The position numbers and the translations under genes were made by a program. Under the pieces are notes generated by a model, which had not been told where the DNA came from, did not search any database, and worked only from the letters and a program-made list of their open reading frames with translations. From positions 1 to 64,000 of the forward strand of contig JAPZTO010000001.1 of NCBI GenBank assembly GCA_027532775.1: a stretch of DNA of 64,000 nucleotides. The letters are read 5' to 3'. This document shows positions 43,000 to 51,059 of the stretch, in pieces (position 1 is the stretch's first letter; every line of letters begins with the position of its first letter). The DNA comes from Beijerinckiaceae bacterium. GTDB lineage: Bacteria > Pseudomonadota > Alphaproteobacteria > Rhizobiales > Beijerinckiaceae.

Positions 43000-43669
43000 T
43001 GTCGCGGATCATGTAGCCCGCGCCCCGGACCGTGTGGAGCAGCGAGCCGCCCTGCCCGCGATCGATCTTGCCCCGGAGGCGGGAAATATGGACATCGATC
43101 ACGTTGGTCTGGGGGTCGAAATGATAATCCCAGACATTCTCGAGCAGCATGGTCCGGGTGACGACCTGCCCGGCATGGCGCATCAGGTATTCGAGCAGGC
43201 GGAACTCGCGCGGCTGAAGCAGGATCTCCTCGCCGCCGCGGGTGACGCGATGGGCGAGCCGGTCCAGTTCGAGATCGCCGACACGATAGGTGAGTTGCGC
43301 GCTTTGCGGGTTCTGCCGCCGGGCCAAAGCCTCGACGCGGGCGAGGCATTCGGTGAAGGCATAAGGCTTGGTGAGGTAATCATCGCCACCGGCGCGGAGT
43401 CCGAGCACACGGTCATCGACCTGCCCGAGCGCGGAAAGGATGAGAACGGGCGTCGTGCGCTTCTCGGCCCGAAGGGCCATGACGAGGGAAAGCCCATCCC
43501 GCTTCGGGAGCATGCGGTCGACGATCAGGACATCGTAGCTGCCGGCCATCGCCATCTCGAGGCCGGCCTCGCCATCCATCGCGAGATCGGCCACATGGCC
43601 GGATTCGCCGAGCGCTCGGGTGAGATAGCGGCCCGCTTCGGCATCGTCCTCGACCACCAGGATTTTCAT
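42989..43669 (-). CDS. OmpR/PhoB-family response regulator
   Basis: A 226-residue two-domain regulator. The receiver has acidic pocket EDD, phospho-acceptor Asp51 (VLIVDRMLPKRDG) and the conserved KPY. The winged-helix effector includes LQPREFRLLEYLM and VDVHISRLRGKID. The start at 43669 gives the standard MKILVVEDD opening; an in-frame ATG at 43822 would add 51 unrelated residues and is rejected. It pairs with the adjacent kinase and leads a three-gene operon ending in glnE. Confidence 0.92.
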   Translation of the reverse strand: MKILVVEDDAEAGRYLTRALGESGHVADLAMDGEAGLEMAMAGSYDVLIVDRMLPKRDGLSLVMALRAEKRTTPVLILSALGQVDDRVLGLRAGGDDYLTKPYAFTECLARVEALARRQNPQSAQLTYRVGDLELDRLAHRVTRGGEEILLQPREFRLLEYLMRHAGQVVTRTMLLENVWDYHFDPQTNVIDVHISRLRGKIDRGQGGSLLHTVRGAGYMIRDNAR

Positions 43670-43749
43670 CGGGAGAACTCGATCGGAAGCGGCATTGACG
43701 GAACCCACATCGCCATTTCGGGCTGGCAACGTCAAGCCTGGGGAAGGCG

Positions 43750-43814
43750 GTCTCGCGGTGGAATTCCGGAGCGGGGGGCGACGGGGGGTTGACCGAAACA
43801 CCTCACCGCGAGAC
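43750..43814. repeat. 11-bp inverted repeat in the response-regulator leader
   Basis: GTCTCGCGGTG (43750-43760) and CACCGCGAGAC (43804-43814) are perfect inverse copies separated by 43 bp rich in G. They lie 80-145 bp ahead of the regulator start, where a large hairpin in the leader RNA or a looped operator could affect expression. Confidence 0.6.
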
Positions 43815-43879
43815 ACGCTCATGGTTTAGCGCTGCCTGATTAAACCGAAGCTGTCGGGCGCATTAAATGACGGTAATGT

Positions 43880-44368
43880 TCAACCGGCTGGCCCGCCCCG
43901 GCCCTGCCGCTCGATCATGGCCCGCAACTCGGCCTGCTCGTCTGGGCTGAGCCGCTCTTCCGGATCCCCTGCCGCCTCGTCCGGGCGGCGACGGAACAGG
44001 CGCCAGGCGGTGAACCCGCCAAGGGCCAGCGCAAGACCCGGCAGGCTCCAGAGCAGGATTGTCTGGCCGGAAACCGGCGGCCTCAGCAGGACGAAAGCCC
44101 CGTAGCGCGCCACCAGGAAATCCCGGATCGTGGCATCGGTGTCACCTGCCTGGATGCGTTCGCGCACGATGCGGCGCAGATCCACCGCCAGCGGGGCATC
44201 GGAATCATCGATCGACTGGTTCTGGCAGACAAGGCAGCGCAACTCGGCCGAGAGCTTGCGCGCCCGGCTTTCCTGCGCGGCATCGGGCAATTGCTCGCCG
44301 GGGCGCACGGCCAGAGCCGGCGAGGCGAACAGGGCAACAGCAAGGAGGAGGCCGAGCGGGTGTCGCAT
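43880..44368 (-). CDS. ccmH: Cytochrome c maturation thioreductase CcmH (CycL)
   Basis: A 162-residue membrane-anchored periplasmic protein that handles the apocytochrome thiols before heme attachment. It has a signal peptide (cleavage near ALA-VRPG), the CxxC site RCLVCQNQSIDDSDA (Cys45, Cys48), a three-helix bundle, and a C-terminal helix ILLWSLPGLALALGGF. This is the CycL length, without the fused CcmI part found in E. coli CcmH. It is the last gene of the ccmIEFH operon, four bases after the ccmF stop. Confidence 0.94.
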   Translation of the reverse strand: MRHPLGLLLAVALFASPALAVRPGEQLPDAAQESRARKLSAELRCLVCQNQSIDDSDAPLAVDLRRIVRERIQAGDTDATIRDFLVARYGAFVLLRPPVSGQTILLWSLPGLALALGGFTAWRLFRRRPDEAAGDPEERLSPDEQAELRAMIERQGRGGPAG

Positions 44369-44372
44369 GGAC

Positions 44373-46346
44373 TCATTCCGCCGGTTCAGGCCGGAGGCGG
44401 GCACGCCTTGCCGGTACGCCGATCCGCAGGCGGCGATCGAGCAGCGAGAGGATGCCGCCGATCGACATCAGCAGCGGGCCGAGCCAGATCAGCAACACAT
44501 AGGGCTTGTGATAGGCGCGCAGGTCGACATGCTGGCCATCGGACGTCTCGCCGATAGCGAGGTAGATCTCGCTCAGGCCATGGCGATAGCGGCCGACTTC
44601 CGAGGTCGGCATCTGGCGGCCGATATAGACGCGCTTGGCCGGGCGAAGCCGCGCCAGTTCGGCGCCGGAAGGATCGCGCAGGGAGAATTCCGCCGCGATG
44701 GCGTTGTAGTTCGGGCCGGTCACGGGGCCGATCCCCTCGAGGCGCAGCGTGTAGCCGTCGAGCGCCATCGTCTCGCCCGGCTTCATCGCGGCGATCTTCT
44801 CCGTCTCGAAGGCGGTGGCGCTGATGCCGATGACCATCAGCCCGGCGCCGGCATGGGCCAGAGCCATCGCGGTGATGGATTGCGGAATGGCCCGAAGCCG
44901 CGCGCCGATCATGCCGATCCCGCCGCGCAGGGCCCGGTCGAGCAGGTCATCCAGCGCGCCGAGCACGAGGAAGATGCCGAGCCCGATCCCGGCCAGAGCG
45001 AGGACGGGCCCGCCGCCGGCGGCATAAGCCGAGATCGCCGCGCCAACGACGCCAAGAGCCATGCAGGTCCAGAGCCGCTGGCCGGCGCCGAGCAGGTCGC
45101 CCCGCTTCCAGGCGAGCTTCTGGCCGAAGGGAATGGCGAGGAAAAGCGGTACCATCAGCGGCACGGCGGTGAGGTTGAAGAAGGGCGGGCCGACGGAGAT
45201 CTTCGCCCCGGTCAGCGCCTCGAGCAGCAGCGGATAGAGCGTGCCGACAAAGACGGCGAGCGAGGCTACCGACAGGAAGAGGTTGTTGAAGACCAGCGCG
45301 CCCTCGCGGCTGATCGGGGCGAAGAGGCCGCCCCCCTGAAGCGCCGAGGCGCGCGCGGCAAAGAGCGCGAAGCTGCCGCCGATGAAGGCGATCAGGATCA
45401 GCAGGATGAAGAGGCCGCGCTCCGGATCGACCGCGAAGGCATGGACGGAGGTCAGCACGCCGGAGCGGACGAGGAAGGTGCCGAGCAGCGAGAGCGAGAA
45501 GGTGACGACGGCGAGCAGGATCGTCCAGGTTTTCAGGGCTTCGCGCTTTTCCAGCACGATGGCGGAATGCAGCAAGGCCGTGCCCGTCAGCCAGGGCATG
45601 AGCGAGGCATTCTCCACCGGGTCCCAGAACCAGTAGCCGCCCCAGCCGAGTTCATAATAGGCCCAGTAGGAGCCCATGGCGATGCCGAGGGTGAGCGTGA
45701 TCCAGGCCGCCAATGTCCACGGGCGGATCATCCGCGCGAAGGCTGCGTCCACCCGGCCGAGCACGAGGGCGGCTGCGGCGAAGGAAAAGACGATCGAGAA
45801 GCCGACATAGCCGAGATAGAGCAAGGGCGGGTGGATCGCGAGGCCGGGATCCTGCAGGACGGGGTTGAGGTCGCGCCCCTCGATTGGCGGGTTCGCCATA
45901 CGCAGGAACGGGTTCGAGGCGAAGATCAGGAAGGCGCAGAAGGCGCTGGCGATCAGGCCCTGCACGCCGAGCGTCGCGCCGAGCATGTCATCCGGCAGGC
46001 GCTTGGAGAACACGGCCACGCCCGCGCCGAACAGGGCGAGGATCAGCACCCAGAGCAGCATCGAGCCCTCGTGGTTGCCCCAGACACCGCTCCATTTGTA
46101 GATCAGCGGCTTCAGCGAATGCGAGTTCTGGAAGACGTTGAGGACCGAGAAATCCGAGACGAGATAGGCATGGGTCAGCGCAGCGAAGGCCAGCGCGAGC
46201 AACCCGAAATGGACGAGCGCGGCCTGCGCCCCGAGCCGGGCCAGCACGGCATCGCCGCGGATGGCACCCCAGAGCGGAACGGTCGCCTGGAACAGGGCCA
46301 CGGCGAAACCGAGGATCAGTGCGAAATGTCCGAGTTCGACGATCAC
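44373..46346 (-). CDS. ccmF: Cytochrome c heme lyase subunit CcmF (CycK)
   Basis: A 657-residue polytopic membrane protein that receives heme from CcmE and ligates it to apocytochrome c. The tryptophan-rich heme-handling motif WGGYWFWDPVENASLMPWL is present, as are ligand histidines in WSGVWGNHEGSML and ALLHSAI. The last two helices and the large periplasmic loop near residues 520-620 match the family. It starts with GTG at 46346, overlapping the ccmE stop, so expression is coupled. Confidence 0.95.
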   Translation of the reverse strand: MIVELGHFALILGFAVALFQATVPLWGAIRGDAVLARLGAQAALVHFGLLALAFAALTHAYLVSDFSVLNVFQNSHSLKPLIYKWSGVWGNHEGSMLLWVLILALFGAGVAVFSKRLPDDMLGATLGVQGLIASAFCAFLIFASNPFLRMANPPIEGRDLNPVLQDPGLAIHPPLLYLGYVGFSIVFSFAAAALVLGRVDAAFARMIRPWTLAAWITLTLGIAMGSYWAYYELGWGGYWFWDPVENASLMPWLTGTALLHSAIVLEKREALKTWTILLAVVTFSLSLLGTFLVRSGVLTSVHAFAVDPERGLFILLILIAFIGGSFALFAARASALQGGGLFAPISREGALVFNNLFLSVASLAVFVGTLYPLLLEALTGAKISVGPPFFNLTAVPLMVPLFLAIPFGQKLAWKRGDLLGAGQRLWTCMALGVVGAAISAYAAGGGPVLALAGIGLGIFLVLGALDDLLDRALRGGIGMIGARLRAIPQSITAMALAHAGAGLMVIGISATAFETEKIAAMKPGETMALDGYTLRLEGIGPVTGPNYNAIAAEFSLRDPSGAELARLRPAKRVYIGRQMPTSEVGRYRHGLSEIYLAIGETSDGQHVDLRAYHKPYVLLIWLGPLLMSIGGILSLLDRRLRIGVPARRARLRPEPAE

Positions 46347-46816
46347 GGCCTGGCTCCCTTGCTTTCGCCCTTGTTCTCGCCCTTGCCGTCCTTCCAGTGG
46401 CCCTGCTGCTTCAGGCTGTCCGCGACCTCGCGCGGCATGTAGTTCTCGTCATGGCGGGCGAGCACGGTGCTGGCATTGAACACGCCGCCCGGTTCGAGCT
46501 TGCCCTCGGTGACGACGCCCTGCCCCTCGCGGAAGAGATCCGGCAGGATGCCCTGATGCGTCACGCGGACGGTGTTTGCGCCGTCGGTCACCACGAAACG
46601 GACAATCTGGTTCGGCTCCTTGACGACGCTGCCGGTCTCGACCAGCCCGCCGAGACGGAAGGCCTCGCCCGGCTTGACCTTGCCCTGCACCACTTCGGTC
46701 GGCGAGCGGAAGAACATGATCTGGTCCTGCAGGGCCACGAGGATCAGCCCCGTGGCGACCGCGAGGACGAGGCCGATCGCCCCGATCATGGCCAGCCGTT
46801 TCTGCTTGCGCGTCAT
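46343..46816 (-). CDS. ccmE: Cytochrome c maturation heme chaperone CcmE (CycJ)
   Basis: A 157-residue periplasmic heme chaperone anchored by one N-terminal helix. The heme-attachment motif LARHDENYMP contains His122 and the downstream Tyr that coordinates iron. The OB-fold strands GKVKPGEAFRLGGLV are as expected. The C-terminal tail is Lys/Gly rich and disordered. It lies between ccmI (15 bp upstream) and ccmF. Confidence 0.96.
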   Translation of the reverse strand: MTRKQKRLAMIGAIGLVLAVATGLILVALQDQIMFFRSPTEVVQGKVKPGEAFRLGGLVETGSVVKEPNQIVRFVVTDGANTVRVTHQGILPDLFREGQGVVTEGKLEPGGVFNASTVLARHDENYMPREVADSLKQQGHWKDGKGENKGESKGARP

Positions 46817-46831
46817 GCTCCTGCCCTGCCC

Positions 46832-47947
46832 TTACGGCGCCTTGCCGGGAATTTCCCCGGCGAGTTGATCCAGAACCTTGAGCGAATCGGGCTCGCCGGC
46901 AAGGGCTGCCCGGGCGCGGCCGAGTGTCTCGCGCGCCTTGTCCGGCTCGTCCAGCACCAGGCGGGCTCGGATCAGCCGCTGCCATTCGCCGAGTGTGCCG
47001 CTCCCGGCGGCGAGACGGGCATCGAGCTGGTCGACCATCGAGCGGATGGCGGCCTGACGTTCGGCTTCCGGCAGGGCGGCGATGCTCTGGCCGGCCTCGC
47101 TGGCTGGTCCCCCTCGCTCGTTTTCCCCCGACTCGGTTCGCATCCGGGCGATCTCGGCCTCGACGCGCATCCGCCCCGGGCCGGTGCCGAGTTCGGCGGC
47201 AAGCGCGGCCAGCTTCTCGATCGCGCCGGCGCGGTTGCCATCCTGCTCGAGGAGTACCGCCAGATAGAACCGCGCCTTGGCATAACCGGGCTCAAGGGCC
47301 ACGGCCTTCTCGAAAGCCTCGCGGGCCTCGGCGGTGATGATGCCGTCCTTCTCTGCCACGAGAGCCTCGCCGAGATCGGCATGGCGGGTGGCACTGGGCC
47401 CGAGCAGGGCGATGACGCGGCGATAGGCAAAGGCGGCATCCGCGAAGCGGCCGGCCCGGAGATAGACCGGCGCCACCACCTCGTAACCGCGCCCGTCATC
47501 CGGGTTGCGGGCGAGATGCTGCTCGATCCGCTGCAGGGCGGAGGCGACATCCATGTTCTGCGGGGTGACGGGGCGGCTGGCGAGCGGCAGGTCCGGCAGG
47601 CCGGGCTGGCCGATCCGGAGATAGACGGCGAGCGTGATGCCGGGCACCAGCACCAGCATGGCAAGGGCCGCGATCTTGCGGCGCCGGGCCGCGCCTTCGC
47701 CCGCGATGCTGCCACGCCCGCGACCGAGCGAGAGCAGGTGCCGGCCCTGTTCGGCCATGGCGGCCTCGAAATCGGCATCGCCGATCTGGCCGGCGGCGTG
47801 CTGGCGCTCCAGCTCGGCCTTGCGGGCCTGGTAGAAGGCCACCGCCTGGTCCATCGGATCGACCGGCCCGCGGCCGCGCAGCAGCGGCCAGAGCGCGAGC
47901 AGGATCGCGACAAGGATCAGGACAAGAACGGGCAGCCAGAACATCAT
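46832..47947 (-). CDS. ccmI: Cytochrome c maturation protein CcmI (CycH)
   Basis: A 371-residue protein that presents apocytochrome c to the heme-ligation complex. Two membrane helices (about residues 3-20 and 90-110) flank a cytoplasmic leucine-zipper-like region (QAVAFYQARKAELERQ, the CcmI signature). A periplasmic TPR domain follows (DVASALQRIEQHLARNPDDGRGYE and later repeats). ATG at 47947 is preferred to an upstream non-ATG start. It is the first gene of ccmI-E-F-H; ccmABCDG are not in the window. Confidence 0.9.
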   Translation of the reverse strand: MMFWLPVLVLILVAILLALWPLLRGRGPVDPMDQAVAFYQARKAELERQHAAGQIGDADFEAAMAEQGRHLLSLGRGRGSIAGEGAARRRKIAALAMLVLVPGITLAVYLRIGQPGLPDLPLASRPVTPQNMDVASALQRIEQHLARNPDDGRGYEVVAPVYLRAGRFADAAFAYRRVIALLGPSATRHADLGEALVAEKDGIITAEAREAFEKAVALEPGYAKARFYLAVLLEQDGNRAGAIEKLAALAAELGTGPGRMRVEAEIARMRTESGENERGGPASEAGQSIAALPEAERQAAIRSMVDQLDARLAAGSGTLGEWQRLIRARLVLDEPDKARETLGRARAALAGEPDSLKVLDQLAGEIPGKAP

Positions 47948-48029
47948 CGCGCTCGCATAGCAGGAAGCCACACCCGATCCAACGGAATCCCGACGACACT
48001 AAGGCAGCACACCGCGACGGGCGGTCGCG

Positions 48030-49436
48030 TCAGAGGGCCGGCAGCACGAGGCGGGCGCGCAACCCACCCAGCGGCGAATCCTCCAGCAGGAAGGCCCCGC
48101 CATAGAGCACGGCGAGATCGACCACGATCGACAGGCCGAGGCCCGAGCCGGGCTTCGTCTCGTCGAGCCGGCGGCCGCGCTTGGTGGCTTCCTTGCGGGC
48201 CTCTTCCGGCAGGCCGGGGCCATCATCATCAACGACGATGCTGATCATCGGCATGGCGGCGACCGGCTCGTCGCGGATCACCGAGATCAGCACCTGCGTG
48301 CTGGCCCATTTGCCGGCATTGTCGACAAGGTTGCCAATCATCTCCTCGAGATCCTGCTTCTCGCCCCGGAAGCGGAGCGAGGTCGAGATCTCGGCGGCGA
48401 ACCGGATGTCGCGGTCGCGGTAGATCTTCTCGAAGGTACGGATGAACGAGGCGATGACCGGCTCGATCTCGGTGATGTTGCCGATCGTGGCGGCGCGGGC
48501 AGCCGCGCGGGCGCGGTCGAGATAGTATTGCACCTGGTCGCGCATGATCGCGCTCTGCTCGCGCACCTTGCCGGCCAGCGGGCCGGGATCGCTGCCCGCC
48601 TCGTTGATGAGCACGCTGAGCGGCGTCTTCAGCGCATGGGCGAGGTTGCCGACCTGCCCGCGCGCCCGGGCCACGATCTCGCGGTTCACATCGAGCACCT
48701 GGTTCAATTCCTGCGCGAGCGGCGCCACCTCGACCGGGAAGGTTCCCTCGACATGGTCGCGCGCGCCGGCACGGACCTGCCCGAGGGCCTCCGAGAGGCG
48801 ACGCAAGGGAACGAGGCCGTAATGCACCTGCACGAGGGCCGAGGCCCCGAGCGCGAGGGCGAGGATGCCGAGAACCACCGCGAGTGTGATGTCGAAACGC
48901 CTTGTCTCCTCGGCGATTTCCTTCGCATTGCCGCCAACGGAGATGATGAACCGGTTCTGCTCGCCGAGATCGATCTCCTGCTCCACCAGCCGCAGGCGCT
49001 GGTTTTCGGGCCCGGTCCGGTAGCCATCGCGGAAATCGCCGCGCGGCGAAGGCAGGCCCGGCTCGACAAGGGCCGGCAGGCGGTTCGAGAAGAGCGAACG
49101 CGAACTGCGCAGGGTGTTGCTGGCGCCGCTCTCGCGGTCGACCCGCACGATCTGCCAGTACCAGCCGGAAAGCGGGATCTGGAATTGCGGCTCACCGAGA
49201 TTGCCGGGTTCGACATTGCCGCCATCGGTCAGCGAGGCGACGTCGGCCACCAGCACCTTGAGATAGAGCTTCAGCCGCTCGTCGAAGGCGGCCTCGACCG
49301 TGCGCCGGTTGAAGGCGGAGAGGATGGCGCCCGCCGTCACGAGAACCAGCACGGAAAGCACGATGGCCGAGGCGACGAGGCGGCCGGCCAGCGAGGCCGG
49401 CTGGAGCGCGTTGAACGAAAGCCGGCGCCAGATCAT
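48030..49436 (-). CDS. feuQ: PhoQ-like sensor histidine kinase, FeuQ-type
   Basis: A 468-residue kinase with a periplasmic domain between helices at about 22-42 and 183-203. Its HisKA box, GNLAHALKTPLSVL (His268), is the PhoQ/FeuQ variant with Ala-Leu-Lys in place of Glu-Leu-Arg. The HATPase has IGNLVDNAGKWA, VDDDGPGLPEE and GSGLGLSIVVDLA. In rhizobia FeuPQ lies near the cycHJKL cluster and controls genes such as cyclic-glucan export; the same neighbourhood here supports orthology, but the regulon is not inferable from this window. The gene follows feuP by ten bases. Confidence 0.85.
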   Translation of the reverse strand: MIWRRLSFNALQPASLAGRLVASAIVLSVLVLVTAGAILSAFNRRTVEAAFDERLKLYLKVLVADVASLTDGGNVEPGNLGEPQFQIPLSGWYWQIVRVDRESGASNTLRSSRSLFSNRLPALVEPGLPSPRGDFRDGYRTGPENQRLRLVEQEIDLGEQNRFIISVGGNAKEIAEETRRFDITLAVVLGILALALGASALVQVHYGLVPLRRLSEALGQVRAGARDHVEGTFPVEVAPLAQELNQVLDVNREIVARARGQVGNLAHALKTPLSVLINEAGSDPGPLAGKVREQSAIMRDQVQYYLDRARAAARAATIGNITEIEPVIASFIRTFEKIYRDRDIRFAAEISTSLRFRGEKQDLEEMIGNLVDNAGKWASTQVLISVIRDEPVAAMPMISIVVDDDGPGLPEEARKEATKRGRRLDETKPGSGLGLSIVVDLAVLYGGAFLLEDSPLGGLRARLVLPAL

Positions 49437-49446
49437 CCGCGCTCAA

Positions 49447-50127
49447 TCACCCGCGCTTGGCGGGTGCCTCGGGCGGCGCGGCGATATAGCCGAGGCCGCG
49501 CACGGTCTGGATGATCTCGACGCCGAGCTTCTTGCGCAGGCGGCCGACAAACACTTCGATCGTGTTGGAATCGCGGTCGAAATCCTGATCGTAGAGATGC
49601 TCGACCAGCTCCGTGCGCGAGACGACGCGGCCCTGATGGTGCATCAGATAGGCGAGCAGGCGGTATTCATGCGAGGTCAGCCGGACGGCAGAGCCATCGA
49701 CCACGACGCGGCTCGAGCGCGTATCCAGCAACACCGGCCCGCAGCTGATCTCGCTGGTGGCATGGCCGGCCGCCCGGCGAAGCAGGGCGCGGAGCCGGGC
49801 CAGCACTTCTTCCATGTGGAAGGGTTTGGTGACGTAGTCATCGGCGCCGGCATCGAAGCCCTGAACCTTCTCGCTCCAGCGATCCCGCGCGGTGAGAATC
49901 AGCACCGGCATGGTGCGGCCGTCGCGGCGCCATTTCTCCAGCACGCGGATGCCATCCATGCGCGGCAGGCCCATATCGAGGATCACGCCGTCATAGGGCT
50001 CGGTATCGCCGAGAAAATGGCCTTCCTCGCCGTCAAAAGCCTTGTCGACGGCGTAGCCGGCATCTTCCAGCGCCGTGGCGAGCTGGCGGTTGAGATCGCG
50101 ATCGTCCTCGACGACGAGCAGGCGCAT
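49447..50127 (-). CDS. feuP: OmpR/PhoP-family response regulator, FeuP-type
   Basis: A 226-residue regulator: receiver Asp51 in GVILDMGLPRMDG, conserved KPF, and a winged-helix domain with LTSHEYRLLAYLMHH and TIEVFVGRLRKKLG. It ends HTVRGLGY-like (QTVRGLGYIAAPP). It is co-transcribed with the PhoQ-like kinase. An upstream 11-bp-spaced direct repeat is a good candidate autoregulatory site. Naming as FeuP rests on the kinase type and the adjacent ccm genes. Confidence 0.85.
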   Translation of the reverse strand: MRLLVVEDDRDLNRQLATALEDAGYAVDKAFDGEEGHFLGDTEPYDGVILDMGLPRMDGIRVLEKWRRDGRTMPVLILTARDRWSEKVQGFDAGADDYVTKPFHMEEVLARLRALLRRAAGHATSEISCGPVLLDTRSSRVVVDGSAVRLTSHEYRLLAYLMHHQGRVVSRTELVEHLYDQDFDRDSNTIEVFVGRLRKKLGVEIIQTVRGLGYIAAPPEAPAKRG

Positions 50128-50194
50128 GGGGCACTCCGGACAGCAAGGCGCCGGCCCCGGGGCCGACGCGGATCGTGCTTGTCATATATCAGGT

Positions 50195-50211
50195 CGACAG
50201 AATTGCGACAG
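50195..50211 (-). promoter_or_regulatory. Direct-repeat operator candidate ahead of feuP
   Basis: On the feuP strand CTGTCG, five bases, CTGTCG gives hexamers with an 11-bp period, the arrangement bound by PhoP/OmpR-type dimers. TATATG (complement of 50183-50188) just downstream could be the -10, placing the repeat over the -35 as for an activated promoter. Confidence 0.4.
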
Positions 50212-50219
50212 GGCCGAGA

Positions 50220-50492
50220 TCAGGGCATCAACCGCCGTGTCGCGACGAGCCGGAACAGGCTGGAGGCGACGAATCCGAAGCCGGCAATCCCCTGCAGCAG
50301 GCTGTCCTGCAGCACCACCGTATCGAGGCCGGGAATGGTGATGCCCCACCACGACAGGAGCAGGGCCGCGAGGCCGATCGCATTGGCCCAGAGGGTCCGG
50401 CTGGCATAAGCAGGCTTGACGGGGTCGGCCGAAGTGGCGGGATTTTCCATCTGCATGGGGCTTTCCATGTTCTTGTGGCTTTCCGTCTTCAT
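50220..50492 (-). CDS. Probable internal-start holin-like protein nested in the endolysin ORF
   Basis: An in-frame ATG at 50492 is preceded, at a spacing of six bases, by AAAGGAG (complement of 50499-50505), one of the best ribosome sites in the region. Initiation there would give a 90-residue protein beginning MKTESHKNMES with two membrane helices and a basic C-terminus, the usual holin build. It is proposed as a second product of the same frame, presumably a once separate gene whose upstream stop was lost. No experimental evidence is available. Confidence 0.5.
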   Translation of the reverse strand: MKTESHKNMESPMQMENPATSADPVKPAYASRTLWANAIGLAALLLSWWGITIPGLDTVVLQDSLLQGIAGFGFVASSLFRLVATRRLMP

Positions 50493-51047
50493 GAGCGTCT
50501 CCTTTCCGGAGGGGCTGGGGGTGGAAGGTTCCGGCACGACAAGGGCGAGGCCCGCAACCCGCGCGGCGGCGATGCGGCGGCTCCAGCCCCGGCCGAAGGT
50601 GCGGAAGGCTGGCAGGCTTTCGACAAAGGCCTGCCGCCGCGCGGTGAAGCTGGCGATCAGGCCGGCGGTTCCGGCTTCCCGGGCGGCGGCCAGCGTGACC
50701 GGGCCGATCACGCCGTCGGCCGGCACGGCGAGAAGGGCCTGAAGCCAGCGCGCCGCGCGGGCCGGGCCGGAATTCACCGCCGCGTCGAAGATGACGAGAT
50801 CGAGCCCGGCGGGTAGGGCATCGCCGGCGACCGCGTCCCAGTAGCGGGCGCGATAGATCGCCGCCGCTTCGTCGAGGGTCAGCGCGCGGAGATCCGCGAC
50901 CGTGGCAGCCCGCCCGCGCCAGGCCGAGAGCGTGGCAAGGGTGATGCCAAGATTCGTCGCCCCGCCGGGATCCGCCGGGTGGTCGGCAAAGCCGCCTTCA
51001 TGGCGCAACACGAAAGCCAGCGCGGGTTCGAATGTGGTCCGGGCCAT
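50220..51047 (-). CDS. GTA-linked endolysin (GH108 muramidase) fused to a holin-like membrane domain
   Basis: A 275-residue protein. Residues 1-90 form a GH108/DUF847 muramidase with catalytic Glu17 (LRHEGGFADHP, then DPGGATNLGIT), and residues about 95-165 a peptidoglycan-binding domain (AVPADGVIGPVTLAAA). After a Ser/Pro/Met-rich linker come two hydrophobic helices (about 213-235 and 248-265) ending LFRLVATRRLMP, as in small phage holins. It would cut the cell wall to release GTA particles. It is the last gene of the GTA cluster, 12 bp after the megatron stop. In R. capsulatus the lysis genes are separate and distant. Confidence 0.88.
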   Translation of the reverse strand: MARTTFEPALAFVLRHEGGFADHPADPGGATNLGITLATLSAWRGRAATVADLRALTLDEAAAIYRARYWDAVAGDALPAGLDLVIFDAAVNSGPARAARWLQALLAVPADGVIGPVTLAAAREAGTAGLIASFTARRQAFVESLPAFRTFGRGWSRRIAAARVAGLALVVPEPSTPSPSGKETLMKTESHKNMESPMQMENPATSADPVKPAYASRTLWANAIGLAALLLSWWGITIPGLDTVVLQDSLLQGIAGFGFVASSLFRLVATRRLMP

Positions 51048-51059
51048 AACGGTTCCTTC

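Noticed and set aside
43670-43822. Upstream start for the OmpR-type regulator
   Set aside because: It would add 51 residues before the standard receiver opening MKILVVEDD, overlapping the inverted repeat; no family member has such an extension.
44130-46442. A 770-codon open frame antisense to ccmF
   Set aside because: The sense strand encodes CcmF with WWD motif and helices; the antisense product is highly charged and repetitive in the way GC shadows are.
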